Assembly (NCBI RefSeq): GCF_018282115.1
Contig: NZ_CP054306.1
Location: 2,961,488 to 3,025,487, forward strand
Origin: Synechocystis sp. PCC 7338
Lineage (GTDB): Bacteria; Cyanobacteriota; Cyanobacteriia; Cyanobacteriales; Microcystaceae
DNA: 64,000 nt
Direction of reading: 5' to 3'
Of the stretch, positions 54,286-63,129 are shown one piece after another. A model generated the notes under the pieces. It was given only the letters and a program-made list of their open reading frames with translations. It was not told where the DNA came from and made no database searches. A program made the position numbers and the translations under genes. The first letter of the stretch is position 1; each line of letters opens with the position of its first letter.

Positions 54286-54753
54286 ATGCTCCTTTCTTCG
54301 ACGGCAACGGAACTTATTTTTAACGTTAGTAATCTAGGGGTTCTACCGTTCTGGGCCCTGATGATCCTTCTACCGGGATGGCAGGGAACCCAAAAGGTGA
54401 TGCAGTCATTCATTCCCCTGGCCCTTTTGGCAGTTGTTTATTTGCTCTTATTCATTAATTCCCTGGGATCAACATCGGCCGCCGCCCTGGCTAGCCCGGA
54501 ATTGGGGGTAATTGCCCAGGCCTTTAGCGACCCCAGTATCATGGCTGTCGGTTGGATACATTACTTAGTGATGGATTTGTTTGTCGGACGCTGGATCTAT
54601 TGGCAAGGGCGAGAAACGGGCATCTGGACGACCCATTCCCTGATTTTGTGCTTGTTTGCCGGGCCCATCGGTCTTTTATCCCATCTCCTAACCACGGCGA
54701 TCGTTCAAAAATGGCCAAAATCTTCTTCTTCCCTGGCCTCCACCGATACGTAA
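54286..54753 (+). CDS. ABA4-like (DUF4281) membrane protein
   Basis: A 155-aa protein with four membrane helices of the ABA4 (ABA DEFICIENT 4)-like DUF4281 family. Typical features are ELIFNVSNLGVLPFWALMILLPGW and VGWIHYLVMDLFVGRWIYWQGRETG, then GPIGLLSHLLTTAIV. In plants ABA4 takes part in neoxanthin synthesis; cyanobacterial homologues are uncharacterised. The ATG at 54286 (MLLSSTATELIFN) is chosen over a TTG at 54229 because family members start just before ELLFN. Confidence 0.85.
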   Translation: MLLSSTATELIFNVSNLGVLPFWALMILLPGWQGTQKVMQSFIPLALLAVVYLLLFINSLGSTSAAALASPELGVIAQAFSDPSIMAVGWIHYLVMDLFVGRWIYWQGRETGIWTTHSLILCLFAGPIGLLSHLLTTAIVQKWPKSSSSLASTDT

Positions 54754-54889
54754 ACCCGCCAGCCCCAATCTCTGGCCCACACCCGCCTAATTATCTTTGG
54801 TGTGGATAACCATCAATAACCGTTGGCAAAAATAGGGGAAATTGTCCACTTCCCCCATTCGCCAATTGATTATGTTTTCAGTGGTGATC

Positions 54890-56332
54890 CTAGGCAGAAA
54901 CTAGAACCCTATCGCCACTGGTCGCCTCGTCCTTGGCCCGTAGTTGGGTCAAAATGGCATCGACATTTTTCTTGGCATCCCCGAATAGCATTTGGGTATT
55001 TTCCTTATAAAACAAAGGATTTTCCACGCCGGCATAACCAGAAGCCATACTCCGTTTCATCACCACCACCTGTTTAGCTTTCCACACTTCCAACACCGGC
55101 ATGCCGGCGATCGCACTGGTGGGATCTTCCAATGCACTGGGATTCACCGTGTCATTGGCTCCAATTACCAACACCACATCGGTTTCGGGGAAATCTTCGT
55201 TAATTTCGTCCATTTCCAGCACCACATCGTAGGGCACATTGGCTTCCGCCAGTAAAACGTTCATGTGACCGGGAAGACGGCCAGCGACGGGGTGAATACC
55301 AAACCGAACGGCAATGCCCTTTTCCTTGAGTAATTTGGTGATTTCTGCCACGGGATGCTGGGCTTGGGCCACTGCCATACCGTAACCAGGGGTAATGATT
55401 ACACTCTGGGCATCGAGTAATTCCTCTGCCACTTCTTCCGCACTGGTTTTAGTGACTGTACCAGTTACCTCCTGGACTGGCCCTTTGGAAGCTGCACTAG
55501 AACCCTCCCCAAAACCACCAAGGATAACGCTGATGAAGGAACGGTTCATGGCTTTACACATGATGTAGCTCAGAATTGCGCCACTGCTTCCCACTAAAGC
55601 TCCGGTAATAATCAGCAAATCGTTGGAGAGCATAAAGCCTGCCGCCGCCGCTGCCCAACCGGAGTAGCTGTTGAGCATGGAAATTACCACCGGCATATCT
55701 GCCCCCCCGATCGCCGCAACGAGATGGAGGCCCAACACTCCGGCAATGGCAGTCATAATCAGCAGTGGCGTTAAACCAGCGGAATTGTCCAACTGCATGA
55801 ATTGCACGCCCAAAATGACCGTAGCCACCAGCAGGGAAATGTTCAAAAAGTGCCTAGCCGGGAGCATGAGGGGTTTGCTGCCGATGATGGCCCGCAATTT
55901 ACCGAAGGCCACAATGGAGCCGGTGAAGGTGACAGCCCCAATAAATACGCCCACATAAATTTCTATTTGATGAATGAAGGCTTCGGAGCCCGTTAGGCCA
56001 TTTTCCGGAGCCAGGTAATTGGCAACTCCCACTAGGACAGCGGCTAAACCAACAAAACTGTGCAAAATAGCCACCAATTCCGGCATGGAGGTCATGGCCA
56101 CCCTGGATGCCAATAGGAAACCAATCACGACAGCGGGGATAATAGCCCCCAACAAAGTGGTGTAACCGGTGAAACTTCCCCCCAAAGCCGTGGCTAAAAA
56201 GGCGATCGCCATACCGGCAATGCCGTAGAGGTTTCCCCGGCGGGCACTTTCTTGGTTAGCCAGTCCCCCTAGGCTAAAAATAAAGAGAATACTGGCGGCA
56301 ACGTAGGCCACGGTCTGTAAACTGTTAGACAT
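54890..56332 (-). CDS. pntB: NAD(P) transhydrogenase subunit beta
   Basis: Membrane and NADP(H)-binding subunit of the proton-translocating transhydrogenase, which exchanges reducing equivalents between NADH and NADP+. The 480-aa protein has about nine N-terminal helices ([17 protein letters not shown]) and a C-terminal dIII domain with the [15 protein letters not shown] fold motif, [27 protein letters not shown] and [14 protein letters not shown]. In PCC 6803 pntA and pntB are, as I recall, at separate loci; here they are 1.3 kb apart on the same strand. Confidence 0.96.
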   Translation of the reverse strand: MSNSLQTVAYVAASILFIFSLGGLANQESARRGNLYGIAGMAIAFLATALGGSFTGYTTLLGAIIPAVVIGFLLASRVAMTSMPELVAILHSFVGLAAVLVGVANYLAPENGLTGSEAFIHQIEIYVGVFIGAVTFTGSIVAFGKLRAIIGSKPLMLPARHFLNISLLVATVILGVQFMQLDNSAGLTPLLIMTAIAGVLGLHLVAAIGGADMPVVISMLNSYSGWAAAAAGFMLSNDLLIITGALVGSSGAILSYIMCKAMNRSFISVILGGFGEGSSAASKGPVQEVTGTVTKTSAEEVAEELLDAQSVIITPGYGMAVAQAQHPVAEITKLLKEKGIAVRFGIHPVAGRLPGHMNVLLAEANVPYDVVLEMDEINEDFPETDVVLVIGANDTVNPSALEDPTSAIAGMPVLEVWKAKQVVVMKRSMASGYAGVENPLFYKENTQMLFGDAKKNVDAILTQLRAKDEATSGDRVLVSA

Positions 56333-56375
56333 AGAAATGTTTGATTTTGATTAATGTTAATGATGAAAAAAATGG

Positions 56376-56720
56376 TCAATCATTTCCTGATTCAATAATG
56401 CTTTCCAAAGCGATTATCAAAGGAGGCAAGGAAAACTGAACGGTTTGCCAGATACGATCAATATTGAGACGATCATATTCATGACCAATACGATGTCTCA
56501 TACCAATGACTTGTCGCCAAGGAATATCTGTAATTGCTTCTTTAGACTTAACTGATATTCTACGGGGCGCTTCACCAATAATTTCAAGTTGGCGAGTGAC
56601 AGCTGATTGGCACATTAAATTATCTTGAAAAGATTCTAAACTAATGCCCATTGTAAAACTTTGAACCAATTTTGCCGCATTAAGCATATCTTTCGGGTAA
56701 CTCAACTCGCGGGTTTGCAT
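56376..56720 (-). CDS. HEPN-domain toxin (HepT-like)
   Basis: A 114-aa HEPN ribonuclease-fold protein: LSYPKDMLNAAKLVQSF at the N-terminus and the catalytic RX4HXY motif as R75-HRIG-H80-E-Y82. In the HepT/MntA system such proteins are tRNA-cleaving toxins whose activity is blocked by AMPylation near this Tyr by the adjacent nucleotidyltransferase. It starts 41 bp inside the MNT gene (same strand), the normal overlap for this module, and ends 44 bp before the pntB start. Confidence 0.87.
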   Translation of the reverse strand: MQTRELSYPKDMLNAAKLVQSFTMGISLESFQDNLMCQSAVTRQLEIIGEAPRRISVKSKEAITDIPWRQVIGMRHRIGHEYDRLNIDRIWQTVQFSLPPLIIALESIIESGND

Positions 56721-57042
56721 AAATAACCTGGCAGGATTCTAAAGTTGCCTTTTTTCTAAAGGGATTTTGACTTTTTTCGATGCTGATTCGCTCTACTAAG
56801 TCAACTTTCCGGTTAAAGATTTCTTCAAGTTGATCTTCCATATCCACTAGATCTAGAATTGTCCAGAGGATGTTAGACGCAAAAGAGACCAAAACGTCAA
56901 TGTCACTGTTATCTAGATCAAAATCATCTCGAAGAACTGAACCAAATAGGGCAAGCTCAGTTATTTGCCATTGCTGACAAAATGTAGTAACTTTGCCTGG
57001 ATCAATGGAAATTTTATGTTTAAATGCTGGGGAAATTTGCAT
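56680..57042 (-). CDS. MNT-domain nucleotidyltransferase antitoxin (MntA-like)
   Basis: A 120-aa minimal nucleotidyltransferase. The active site G34-S35 and D47-x-D49 is seen in FGSVLRDDFDLDNSDIDVLV. In the paired system MntA transfers AMP groups to the HEPN toxin and so neutralises it. It precedes and overlaps the HEPN gene by 41 bp, and follows the 179-aa gene by 5 bp. C-terminal residues (ILDLVDMEDQLEEIFNRKVDLVERISI) match the family. Confidence 0.87.
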   Translation of the reverse strand: MQISPAFKHKISIDPGKVTTFCQQWQITELALFGSVLRDDFDLDNSDIDVLVSFASNILWTILDLVDMEDQLEEIFNRKVDLVERISIEKSQNPFRKKATLESCQVIYANPRVELPERYA

Positions 57043-57047
57043 AGGAA

Positions 57048-57587
57048 TTATCGGGCTATAACGTAGGAAACAGAAATATGAAAACCGGCCTCATGTTGAG
57101 TTAATTGGAAATCTTTGATAATTCTGTTGTCCTTAGGGAATACATCCAATTTGCGCTCAGTTAACTCCTCAACAAAATCTCTTAAATCCTGCGTCACTTC
57201 TATACTTTCTGGCTCGAGGGGATTGACCAGGCCTTCAAAAAAACTTTCCATAAGTTTTTCTCGTCCGCTTTCAGAAAATACAGCACAATTCCAGGCTAAT
57301 ACTGCCAACTCAAAGGAAAATTCCCTTTCTTCATAGGAATCTTCATCATCAAGAAAGGGGGAAGCAAATTGCTCTAAAACCACAGACATTTTTTTCATGC
57401 CCTTTGGTTTTTCAACAAAGGTAATTCCTTTATTGTCCTCGTCATTTGCAAGTCTTTTTTTAAATTGATCGTAGGCCGCTAATTCCTCTTTTCTAATAGA
57501 TTGAGGAGTAGGCTCCCTTCTTGGTAATTTCTCGCCACGAGTTTCTTCGTGAAATAACCTTTGAAATTCTTTTGATTTTGTGGCCAT
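57048..57587 (-). CDS. Unknown 179-aa protein between pntA and the HEPN/MNT pair
   Basis: I do not recognise this soluble, acidic protein. It has a charged N-terminus (MATKSKEFQRLFHEETRGEK), a mid region with GMKKMSVVLEQFASPFLDDEDSYEER and FELAVLAWNCAVF, and a C-terminal GFHISVSYVIAR strand. It starts 27 bp after the pntA stop and stops 5 bp before the MNT start, so it is likely co-transcribed with both. Whether it belongs to the toxin-antitoxin module or is an independent insert is open. Confidence 0.65.
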   Translation of the reverse strand: MATKSKEFQRLFHEETRGEKLPRREPTPQSIRKEELAAYDQFKKRLANDEDNKGITFVEKPKGMKKMSVVLEQFASPFLDDEDSYEEREFSFELAVLAWNCAVFSESGREKLMESFFEGLVNPLEPESIEVTQDLRDFVEELTERKLDVFPKDNRIIKDFQLTQHEAGFHISVSYVIAR

Positions 57588-57613
57588 AATTTAATTCTGA
57601 TTAAAAAATAAAA

Positions 57614-59206
57614 TTACTTCCGGAACATTTTTAGCATCCGTTGGGTAACTAAAAATCCCCCAGCAATATTGATTGTTCCCACCAAAATGGCGATCGCCCC
57701 CAGGATGGTGGTGGGACTATTCAATGGGCCGGAAATTTGGAGCATGCCGCCGATGATGATGATGCCACTAATGGCATTGGTCACGCTCATCAAAGGAGTA
57801 TGGAGGGCCGGGGCCACATTCCAAATTAATTGCCAGCCCACCACACAGGCCAACACAAAAACTGTGAAATGGGAAAGGAAAGAAGTTGGTGCCCCCAGCC
57901 CAATGCCCACCAAGGCGATCGCCGCTAGGGCTAACCAAAGGAAATTACCAGAGCCGGATTTTTTGCCGGATTTGGCTTCACTGTCCACTACGGTCACGGC
58001 GGGTTTAGTCGGTTGGGGAGGACTGGGGGGATTAATTTTTGGCGGCGGCCAGGTAACTTTGCCTTCATGGGATACTAAAGCTCCCCGGATTACCTCGTCT
58101 TCCACATCCACCTTAAAGTCTTCCGAGCCCCCCATGTCCTTGAGCAAATGCCAAAGATTAGTGCCATACAGTTGGCTGGATTGACTGGCCATGCGACTGG
58201 GTAAATCGGTGTAGCCAATGATGGTTACCCCTTCGTAATCGTAAACTTCTCCAGGTTTAGTGACTTCACAATTTCCCCCCTGTTCCGCCGCTAGATCTAC
58301 CACGACGGAACCGGCCCGCATGGATTTCACCATTGCTTCGGTAATTAACTTGGGAGCAGGACGACCAGGAATTAACGCTGTGGTGATAATAATGTCCACC
58401 TCCTGGGCCTGGGCCGCAAATAACGCCATTTCCGCCGCAATGAATTCTTCACTCATGGTCTTGGCGTAACCACCTTGCCCTGTGCCATCCTCTTTGAAAT
58501 CCAGCAGGAGAAACTCGCCGCCTAAACTTTCCACCTGTTCTTTGACCACTGGGCGGGTATCAAAGGCCCGCACGATCGCCCCTAAACTTTTGGCCGCCCC
58601 GATCGCCGCTAGACCGGCCACCCCGGCCCCAATGACTAGAACTTTGGCCGGGGGAACTTTCCCTGCCGCGGTAATTTGCCCGGTGAAAAAGCGTCCAAAC
58701 CGATTAGCCGCTTCAATTACAGCCCGATAACCGGCAATGTTGGCCATGGAACTAAGGGCATCTAGCTTCTGGGCCCGGCTAATACGGGGCACCGCATCCA
58801 TGGCTAGCACGGTGATATTTTTGGCGGCCAATTTCTCCAGCAGTTCTGGACTCTGGGCGGGCCAAATGAAACTAATTAAAGTTTTCCCTTCCGGCAACTC
58901 TTCCACTTCCTCCGGAGCAGGGGGACGCACCTTGAGAATAATATCCGCTTGGTTAAATAACGTTTGGCGATCGCCAACGATTTGACAACCGAGGGCTTCG
59001 TAGAGTGCATCAGCAAAATCAGCCCGACTGCCGGCCCCCGTTTCTAGCAGGAGGTCAAAGCCCAACTTTTGTAGCTTTTTCGCGGTGTCAGGGGTCATGG
59101 CCACCCGACATTCCTGGTCAAAGCACTCCCTGGGCACCCCAATCTTTTTCGGGGCTGGGGCAGAAGTAAGGGGAGCAACAGCAGTGGCTGGGGCGGCAAT
59201 GGTCAT
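57614..59206 (-). CDS. pntA: NAD(P) transhydrogenase subunit alpha (dI plus alpha2 membrane part)
   Basis: A 530-aa alpha subunit. After an Ala/Pro-rich leader come [28 protein letters not shown] and the NAD(H)-binding dI fold ([22 protein letters not shown]), then a Pro-rich linker ([13 protein letters not shown]) near residue 390 and a C-terminal membrane part with about three to four helices ([28 protein letters not shown]). Many cyanobacteria split this into PntAA and PntAB; here it is fused, as in Synechocystis. First gene of a probable five-gene unit ending with pntB. Confidence 0.95.
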   Translation of the reverse strand: MTIAAPATAVAPLTSAPAPKKIGVPRECFDQECRVAMTPDTAKKLQKLGFDLLLETGAGSRADFADALYEALGCQIVGDRQTLFNQADIILKVRPPAPEEVEELPEGKTLISFIWPAQSPELLEKLAAKNITVLAMDAVPRISRAQKLDALSSMANIAGYRAVIEAANRFGRFFTGQITAAGKVPPAKVLVIGAGVAGLAAIGAAKSLGAIVRAFDTRPVVKEQVESLGGEFLLLDFKEDGTGQGGYAKTMSEEFIAAEMALFAAQAQEVDIIITTALIPGRPAPKLITEAMVKSMRAGSVVVDLAAEQGGNCEVTKPGEVYDYEGVTIIGYTDLPSRMASQSSQLYGTNLWHLLKDMGGSEDFKVDVEDEVIRGALVSHEGKVTWPPPKINPPSPPQPTKPAVTVVDSEAKSGKKSGSGNFLWLALAAIALVGIGLGAPTSFLSHFTVFVLACVVGWQLIWNVAPALHTPLMSVTNAISGIIIIGGMLQISGPLNSPTTILGAIAILVGTINIAGGFLVTQRMLKMFRK

Positions 59207-59325
59207 GGAAAAAAAATTGGAATAAACACTGGGTTCCTAACTTGCATACTAAGGCGATCATCAAAGTTTTGGGCCAATTTCTTAGAATTGAACAGTTAAG
59301 ATTGTTTGACAACCAAGTTTCAGCT

Positions 59326-59709
59326 ATGACTAGGCGTAAGGCAAAAAAGCAAAAATTGGAAGCCGCCAGACTCCGCCGAGTTAAGCAAAGAGGCCCCATA
59401 AATCCCTGTGATCCCAACGTTATTCCACCAGCGGAAGCCATCATGGCCAATCCCCAGGCATTGAGCCATAACAACACCTATGGCCCGATGCCCAGATTCT
59501 ATGTGGACCAATTGGTGCAATGTCGTCAGTGCGGCAAGGAAGAGATCTGGAGAGCCGCAGCCCAGCAATGGTGGTACGAAGTGGCCAAGGGCAATATCAA
59601 TTCCAAGGCCGTACTCTGTCGAGCCTGTCGGGCTGTGGAAAAACAAAGGAAAGCAGCGGCTAGAAAGCAACACCAGAATGGCTTAGCCTTGAAAGAAAAA
59701 CGTGATTAG
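59326..59709 (+). CDS. Zinc-ribbon protein
   Basis: A 127-aa basic protein starting at ATG 59326 (MTRRKAKKQKLEAARLRRVKQ). It contains a zinc ribbon with the cysteine pairs CRQCGKEEIWRA and CRACRAVE (C-x2-C ... C-x2-C), and the PMPRFYVDQLVQCRQCG segment of the 'probable zinc-ribbon' family. Lys/Arg-rich termini suggest nucleic-acid contact. An in-frame GTG/TTG extension to 59242 is not favoured because the region must hold a promoter divergent from pntA. Confidence 0.78.
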   Translation: MTRRKAKKQKLEAARLRRVKQRGPINPCDPNVIPPAEAIMANPQALSHNNTYGPMPRFYVDQLVQCRQCGKEEIWRAAAQQWWYEVAKGNINSKAVLCRACRAVEKQRKAAARKQHQNGLALKEKRD

Positions 59710-59858
59710 TCTGACTTTAGGATTGGGGGCAATGGTCATGGGGTGATTGATTGTCGCTTCAGATTCACTATTACCATCCAACGGCGATCGTCCAAAAAGA
59801 GAGTGAAACCTTCACCCTGCAACCGTAAGATAGGTAGGGATTGCTCAGGAGGGAACCC

Positions 59859-60686
59859 ATGGATTGGCACGTTGCAAAAAATTACGAGGATATTCTCTAT
59901 TACAAAGCAGGTGGCATCGCCAAAATTGTCATCAACCGTCCCCATAAACGCAACGCCTTTCGTCCCCAAACCGTTTTTGAACTCTATGATGCGTTTTGTA
60001 ACGCCCGGGAAGATAGCCGCATTGGCGTAGTGCTACTAACCGGAGCCGGGCCCCACAGTGATGGCAAGTATGCATTTTGTTCCGGTGGTGACCAATCTGT
60101 CCGGGGGGAAGGGGGCTATATCGACGATCAAGGCACTCCCCGCCTTAACGTGCTTGATTTGCAACGGTTAATTCGCTCCATGCCCAAGGTTGTCATCGCC
60201 CTAGTCGCTGGCTATGCCATTGGCGGTGGCCACGTTTTACATCTGGTGTGTGACCTAACTATTGCCGCCGATAACGCTGTTTTTGGCCAAACTGGGCCGA
60301 AAGTCGGTAGTTTTGACGGAGGCTTTGGCTCCAGTTACTTAGCTCGCATTGTTGGGCAAAAAAAAGCTAGGGAAATTTGGTATCTCTGCCGGCAATACTC
60401 TGCCCAGGAAGCCGAACGCATGGGCATGGTCAACACCGTTGTTCCCGTCGACCGCCTGGAGAAAGAAGGTGTTCAATGGGCCAAGGAAATTTTGAGTAAA
60501 AGCCCTTTGGCAATCCGTTGCCTCAAAGCCGCTTTTAATGCAGACTGTGACGGCCAAGCCGGGTTACAGGAATTAGCCGGTAACGCCACCTTGCTCTATT
60601 ACATGACCGCCGAAGGTAGTGAAGGCAAACAAGCCTTTTTGGAAAAACGCTCCCCCGATTTTAGCCAATATCCCTGGTTGCCATAA
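59859..60686 (+). CDS. menB: 1,4-dihydroxy-2-naphthoyl-CoA synthase
   Basis: Crotonase-fold enzyme that closes the second ring of the naphthoquinone in phylloquinone synthesis. The 275-aa protein starts at [16 protein letters not shown] (ATG 59859; an upstream ATG at 59841 is in frame), has [22 protein letters not shown] with the MenB-specific loop, the oxyanion-hole [40 protein letters not shown] block, and the C-terminal [11 protein letters not shown]. The GGAGGGAAC just upstream acts as ribosome site. Works in the pathway ending with MenG (14647). Confidence 0.96.
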   Translation: MDWHVAKNYEDILYYKAGGIAKIVINRPHKRNAFRPQTVFELYDAFCNAREDSRIGVVLLTGAGPHSDGKYAFCSGGDQSVRGEGGYIDDQGTPRLNVLDLQRLIRSMPKVVIALVAGYAIGGGHVLHLVCDLTIAADNAVFGQTGPKVGSFDGGFGSSYLARIVGQKKAREIWYLCRQYSAQEAERMGMVNTVVPVDRLEKEGVQWAKEILSKSPLAIRCLKAAFNADCDGQAGLQELAGNATLLYYMTAEGSEGKQAFLEKRSPDFSQYPWLP

Positions 60687-60770
60687 CTCTAATAATGAAC
60701 TTTTCGCGCCATCAGTCCCAAGCTATCTAGTTAATTCTAACCAATCCTGCCATGCCCAAAAACGCCTTAC

Positions 60771-61034
60771 CTAGGCCGCTTCGGCGGTGATCATAGTTTC
60801 TGAAGGTTCTTCCACCACATCATCCTTGGTGGTGAGGGCATAGGCATGCTCCAAATGAACCACATCTTCAAGGTTTTCCCAAGAACCAGCAAAGGGCCTT
60901 GCCGCCAAAGAACAAGCTTTCCATTGTGCTTGCACTGGCACATTCAGTTGATTACAAATGCCTCCCCGCCTACCTTCAGCTTGGTAGTAACGGCAATAGC
61001 GACAGGAAGAAGTAACAAAGTTAGCGGTTTTCAT
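60771..61034 (-). CDS. Cys-rich conserved cyanobacterial protein
   Basis: An 87-aa protein with a compact N-terminal cysteine set, CRYCRYYQAEGRRGGICNQLN and WKACSLAARPF, i.e. C-x2-C-x11-C-x12-C, which suggests a metal or iron-sulfur site; the C-terminal half is acidic (LTTKDDVVEEPSETMITAEAA). I take it as a conserved cyanobacterial small protein of unknown function. It has a long 5' region (61035-61400), implying regulated expression. Confidence 0.72.
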   Translation of the reverse strand: MKTANFVTSSCRYCRYYQAEGRRGGICNQLNVPVQAQWKACSLAARPFAGSWENLEDVVHLEHAYALTTKDDVVEEPSETMITAEAA

Positions 61035-61400
61035 TGGTGAGGCGTGGGGAAATTAGGCAGTTATTAAAGTGTTTGAAAAATATCAGCTCGAACTTTCTAG
61101 ATGTTTATATTTTGCCCTATGCAACCAAGGGGGCAGATTCCCATTAAACTGTTACCCTGTCTGCGTTTACCTGTCCAACGGGAGCAAATTCTCTTCAGGT
61201 TGTCTTAATATTCGTTTTACAAATCGATACGTTTGGCATAGTACCTAACCTTAGCGCGTAACAAAATCTTTAAATAGTGGAATGGGATGGAATAAAAAAA
61301 GGCGGGGATCAAGAAAAAACAAGGCTAAAATGACCGGTTGCCCAATTAATAATCTTTTTTTTAATCAAACTTACTAAGATTGAGCTATCTTGATCCCAGG
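61035..61400. other. Intergenic region with distant inverted repeat
   Basis: A 366-bp A+T-rich region between the Cys-rich gene and the gshB stop, both on the reverse strand. It must hold the promoter of the Cys-rich gene. GGGATCAAG (61305-61313) and CTTGATCCC (61389-61397) form a perfect 9-bp inverted repeat 75 bp apart; it is too long a loop for a terminator and might be relic or chance. No gene is seen. Confidence 0.4.
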
Positions 61401-62363
61401 TTAAAATTGCTTTTCTAACCAGTAAATTACCTTTTCCCCCAGGCGCACTCCTTCGAGGCGGTCAATCTCCCGGATCCCCGTCGGACTCGTAACATTGACT
61501 TCCGTTAGGTAGCCTCCGATAACATCAATGCCGACAAAATATAGACCATCGGCCTGCAATTTAGGTTTTAGTAAAGCGCAAATTTCTGCTTCCCTGGAGG
61601 TAATGATTGTGGGGGCCACTCGACCACCGACTGCCATATTTCCCCGGAATTCCGCCCCGCTGGGAATGCGATTGACAGCCCCAATCGGATCACCATCCAG
61701 CAGGATAATCCGTTTGTCACCGTCTTTGGCAGCAGGTAAAAAACGTTGCACCATTACTGGTTCCCTACCTTGTTGAGTACTAATTTCAACCAGGGAGTTA
61801 AAGTTACGATCGCCAGGATCTAGGAATAAAATTCCCTCCCCAGCCTTACCACCCAAGGGTTTTAACACTGCCGCTCCCTGCTCTTCCAAAAATTGACGGA
61901 TCAGACCCTTATCCAAACTAACTACTGTGGAGGGCATCATCGACGCAAATTGCAGGGTGTACATTTTTTCGTTAGCTTCCCGCAGCCCCTGGGGAGAATT
62001 GATTACCATGGTTTCTGTGGGGGCCAGTAACTCCAAAATGAAAGTGGCGTAAAGGTACTGAACTGTCACCGGCGGGTCCTTGCGCATGAACACCGCTTGG
62101 CATGTAGTCAGAGACATCCACTGGGACTCAGACACTTCGTACCAAGGTTGGGAAACTTGCCAGTGGCCATCCACCAAACTCACCGGCTGAAGACGAACCG
62201 CCGCCAACTTAGCCCAGGCTTGGCCATTGATAACCGATAAGTCCCCCACTGAGGTTACCAAAACTTCATGGCCCAGTTTTTGGGCTGCTTCCATCATGGC
62301 CACAGTGGAATCATGGCCAGGATCGAGTTTTTCTAGGGGATCGACAATAAAAGCCAGTTTCAC
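61401..62363 (-). CDS. gshB: Glutathione synthetase
   Basis: ATP-grasp enzyme that joins gamma-glutamylcysteine and glycine to form glutathione. The 320-aa protein starts MKLAFIVDPLEKLDPGHDST, and carries FMRKDPPVTVQYLYATFILEL, INSPQGLREANEKMYTL, the glycine-rich ATP loop KPLGGKAGEGILFLDPGDRN and YFVGIDVIGGYLTEVNVTSPTGIREID, as in bacterial GshB. The glutaredoxin gene is upstream on the same strand (79 bp), linking the synthesis and use of glutathione. Confidence 0.95.
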   Translation of the reverse strand: MKLAFIVDPLEKLDPGHDSTVAMMEAAQKLGHEVLVTSVGDLSVINGQAWAKLAAVRLQPVSLVDGHWQVSQPWYEVSESQWMSLTTCQAVFMRKDPPVTVQYLYATFILELLAPTETMVINSPQGLREANEKMYTLQFASMMPSTVVSLDKGLIRQFLEEQGAAVLKPLGGKAGEGILFLDPGDRNFNSLVEISTQQGREPVMVQRFLPAAKDGDKRIILLDGDPIGAVNRIPSGAEFRGNMAVGGRVAPTIITSREAEICALLKPKLQADGLYFVGIDVIGGYLTEVNVTSPTGIREIDRLEGVRLGEKVIYWLEKQF

Positions 62364-62442
62364 AGGGTCAATATCCTTGGGATGGGGGCAAAAGCCGTAA
62401 TGATTAAAGACAAATAGTACAAATACCGATTAGCTCGCCCAA

Positions 62443-62712
62443 CTATTGAAGCAGGGGGTCTAATTTGCCGGCACTTTCCAGGGCGTAGATATCATCACAG
62501 CCGCCAATGTGTTGGTCGTCAATAAAAATTTGGGGCAAGCTCCTTCTGCCGTTGGCCCTTTCTGCCATGGACTCTCTGGCTTCGTTATCGCCGTCAATGC
62601 AATATTCTTGAAACTCTATCCCTTTACGTTTCAATAACGCCAGGGCTCTCATGCAAAAGGGGCAGGTGCTCCATGTATAAATTTCAACCTTTGCCGAAAC
62701 AGCCATGGCCAT
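62443..62712 (-). CDS. grxC: Glutaredoxin (grxC-type)
   Basis: An 89-aa dithiol glutaredoxin with the active site TWSTCPFCMRA, the GSH-binding RSLPQIFIDDQHIGGCDDIYAL (TVP-like cis-proline and GG-C-D) and a typical C-terminus. It reduces disulfides with glutathione as donor. Two Met starts (62712, 62706) are possible. Likely co-transcribed with gshB. Confidence 0.94.
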   Translation of the reverse strand: MAMAVSAKVEIYTWSTCPFCMRALALLKRKGIEFQEYCIDGDNEARESMAERANGRRSLPQIFIDDQHIGGCDDIYALESAGKLDPLLQ

Positions 62713-62817
62713 GCTTAATGTAAAGATTTGTACAGTTATGATTATAGCTGACCCTGTTCGTGGTTAGCGGTGAGCGACAAGCAATAATTGGCTGATCCTA
62801 ATGGGCCATGCTCAATC

Positions 62818-62997
62818 TTAAGGTAGCAATGGGCCGTTGGCGATCGCCGTAATGAAGGGAAACAGACCCATGGTTTCCATTGGCGCTGGCACCATTTCCC
62901 CACGAAAGTCGAGAATTTGTACTAAAACTAGATAGGCTACAGCTAAAATAATCGAGATGGCACCGGTGACAATGGCCACAATTTTGCCTGAATCCAT
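62818..62997 (-). CDS. Small single-pass membrane protein, 59 aa
   Basis: ATG 62997 opens a 59-codon frame, MDSGKIVAIVTGAISIILAV..., with one membrane helix in residues 5-27, then the polar ILDFRGEMVPAPMETMG and a short hydrophobic C-terminus (FPFITAIANGPLLP). A GCGATCGCC core encodes part of it. It looks like a conserved cyanobacterial small thylakoid or plasma-membrane protein; I know no function for it. It lies between the glutaredoxin gene and the divergent hydrolase gene. Confidence 0.6.
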   Translation of the reverse strand: MDSGKIVAIVTGAISIILAVAYLVLVQILDFRGEMVPAPMETMGLFPFITAIANGPLLP

Positions 62998-63129
62998 AGT
63001 GAGCTCCGCCCCAATTTCCCTGGGGAGATCTGTTTTCGCCTGATCCTACCACGGCTTCTCCAGGGGTTTTGGGACAGGCTTGTTCCTCCCCAACCACCGA
63101 TCGCCACTTTTGGCCAGCACCATTTGACT

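Noticed and set aside
62798-63097. 99-codon reverse frame overlapping the 59-aa membrane protein
   Set aside because: It is a shifted frame of the small gene and upstream region; its product is Ser/His/Cys-rich without pattern.
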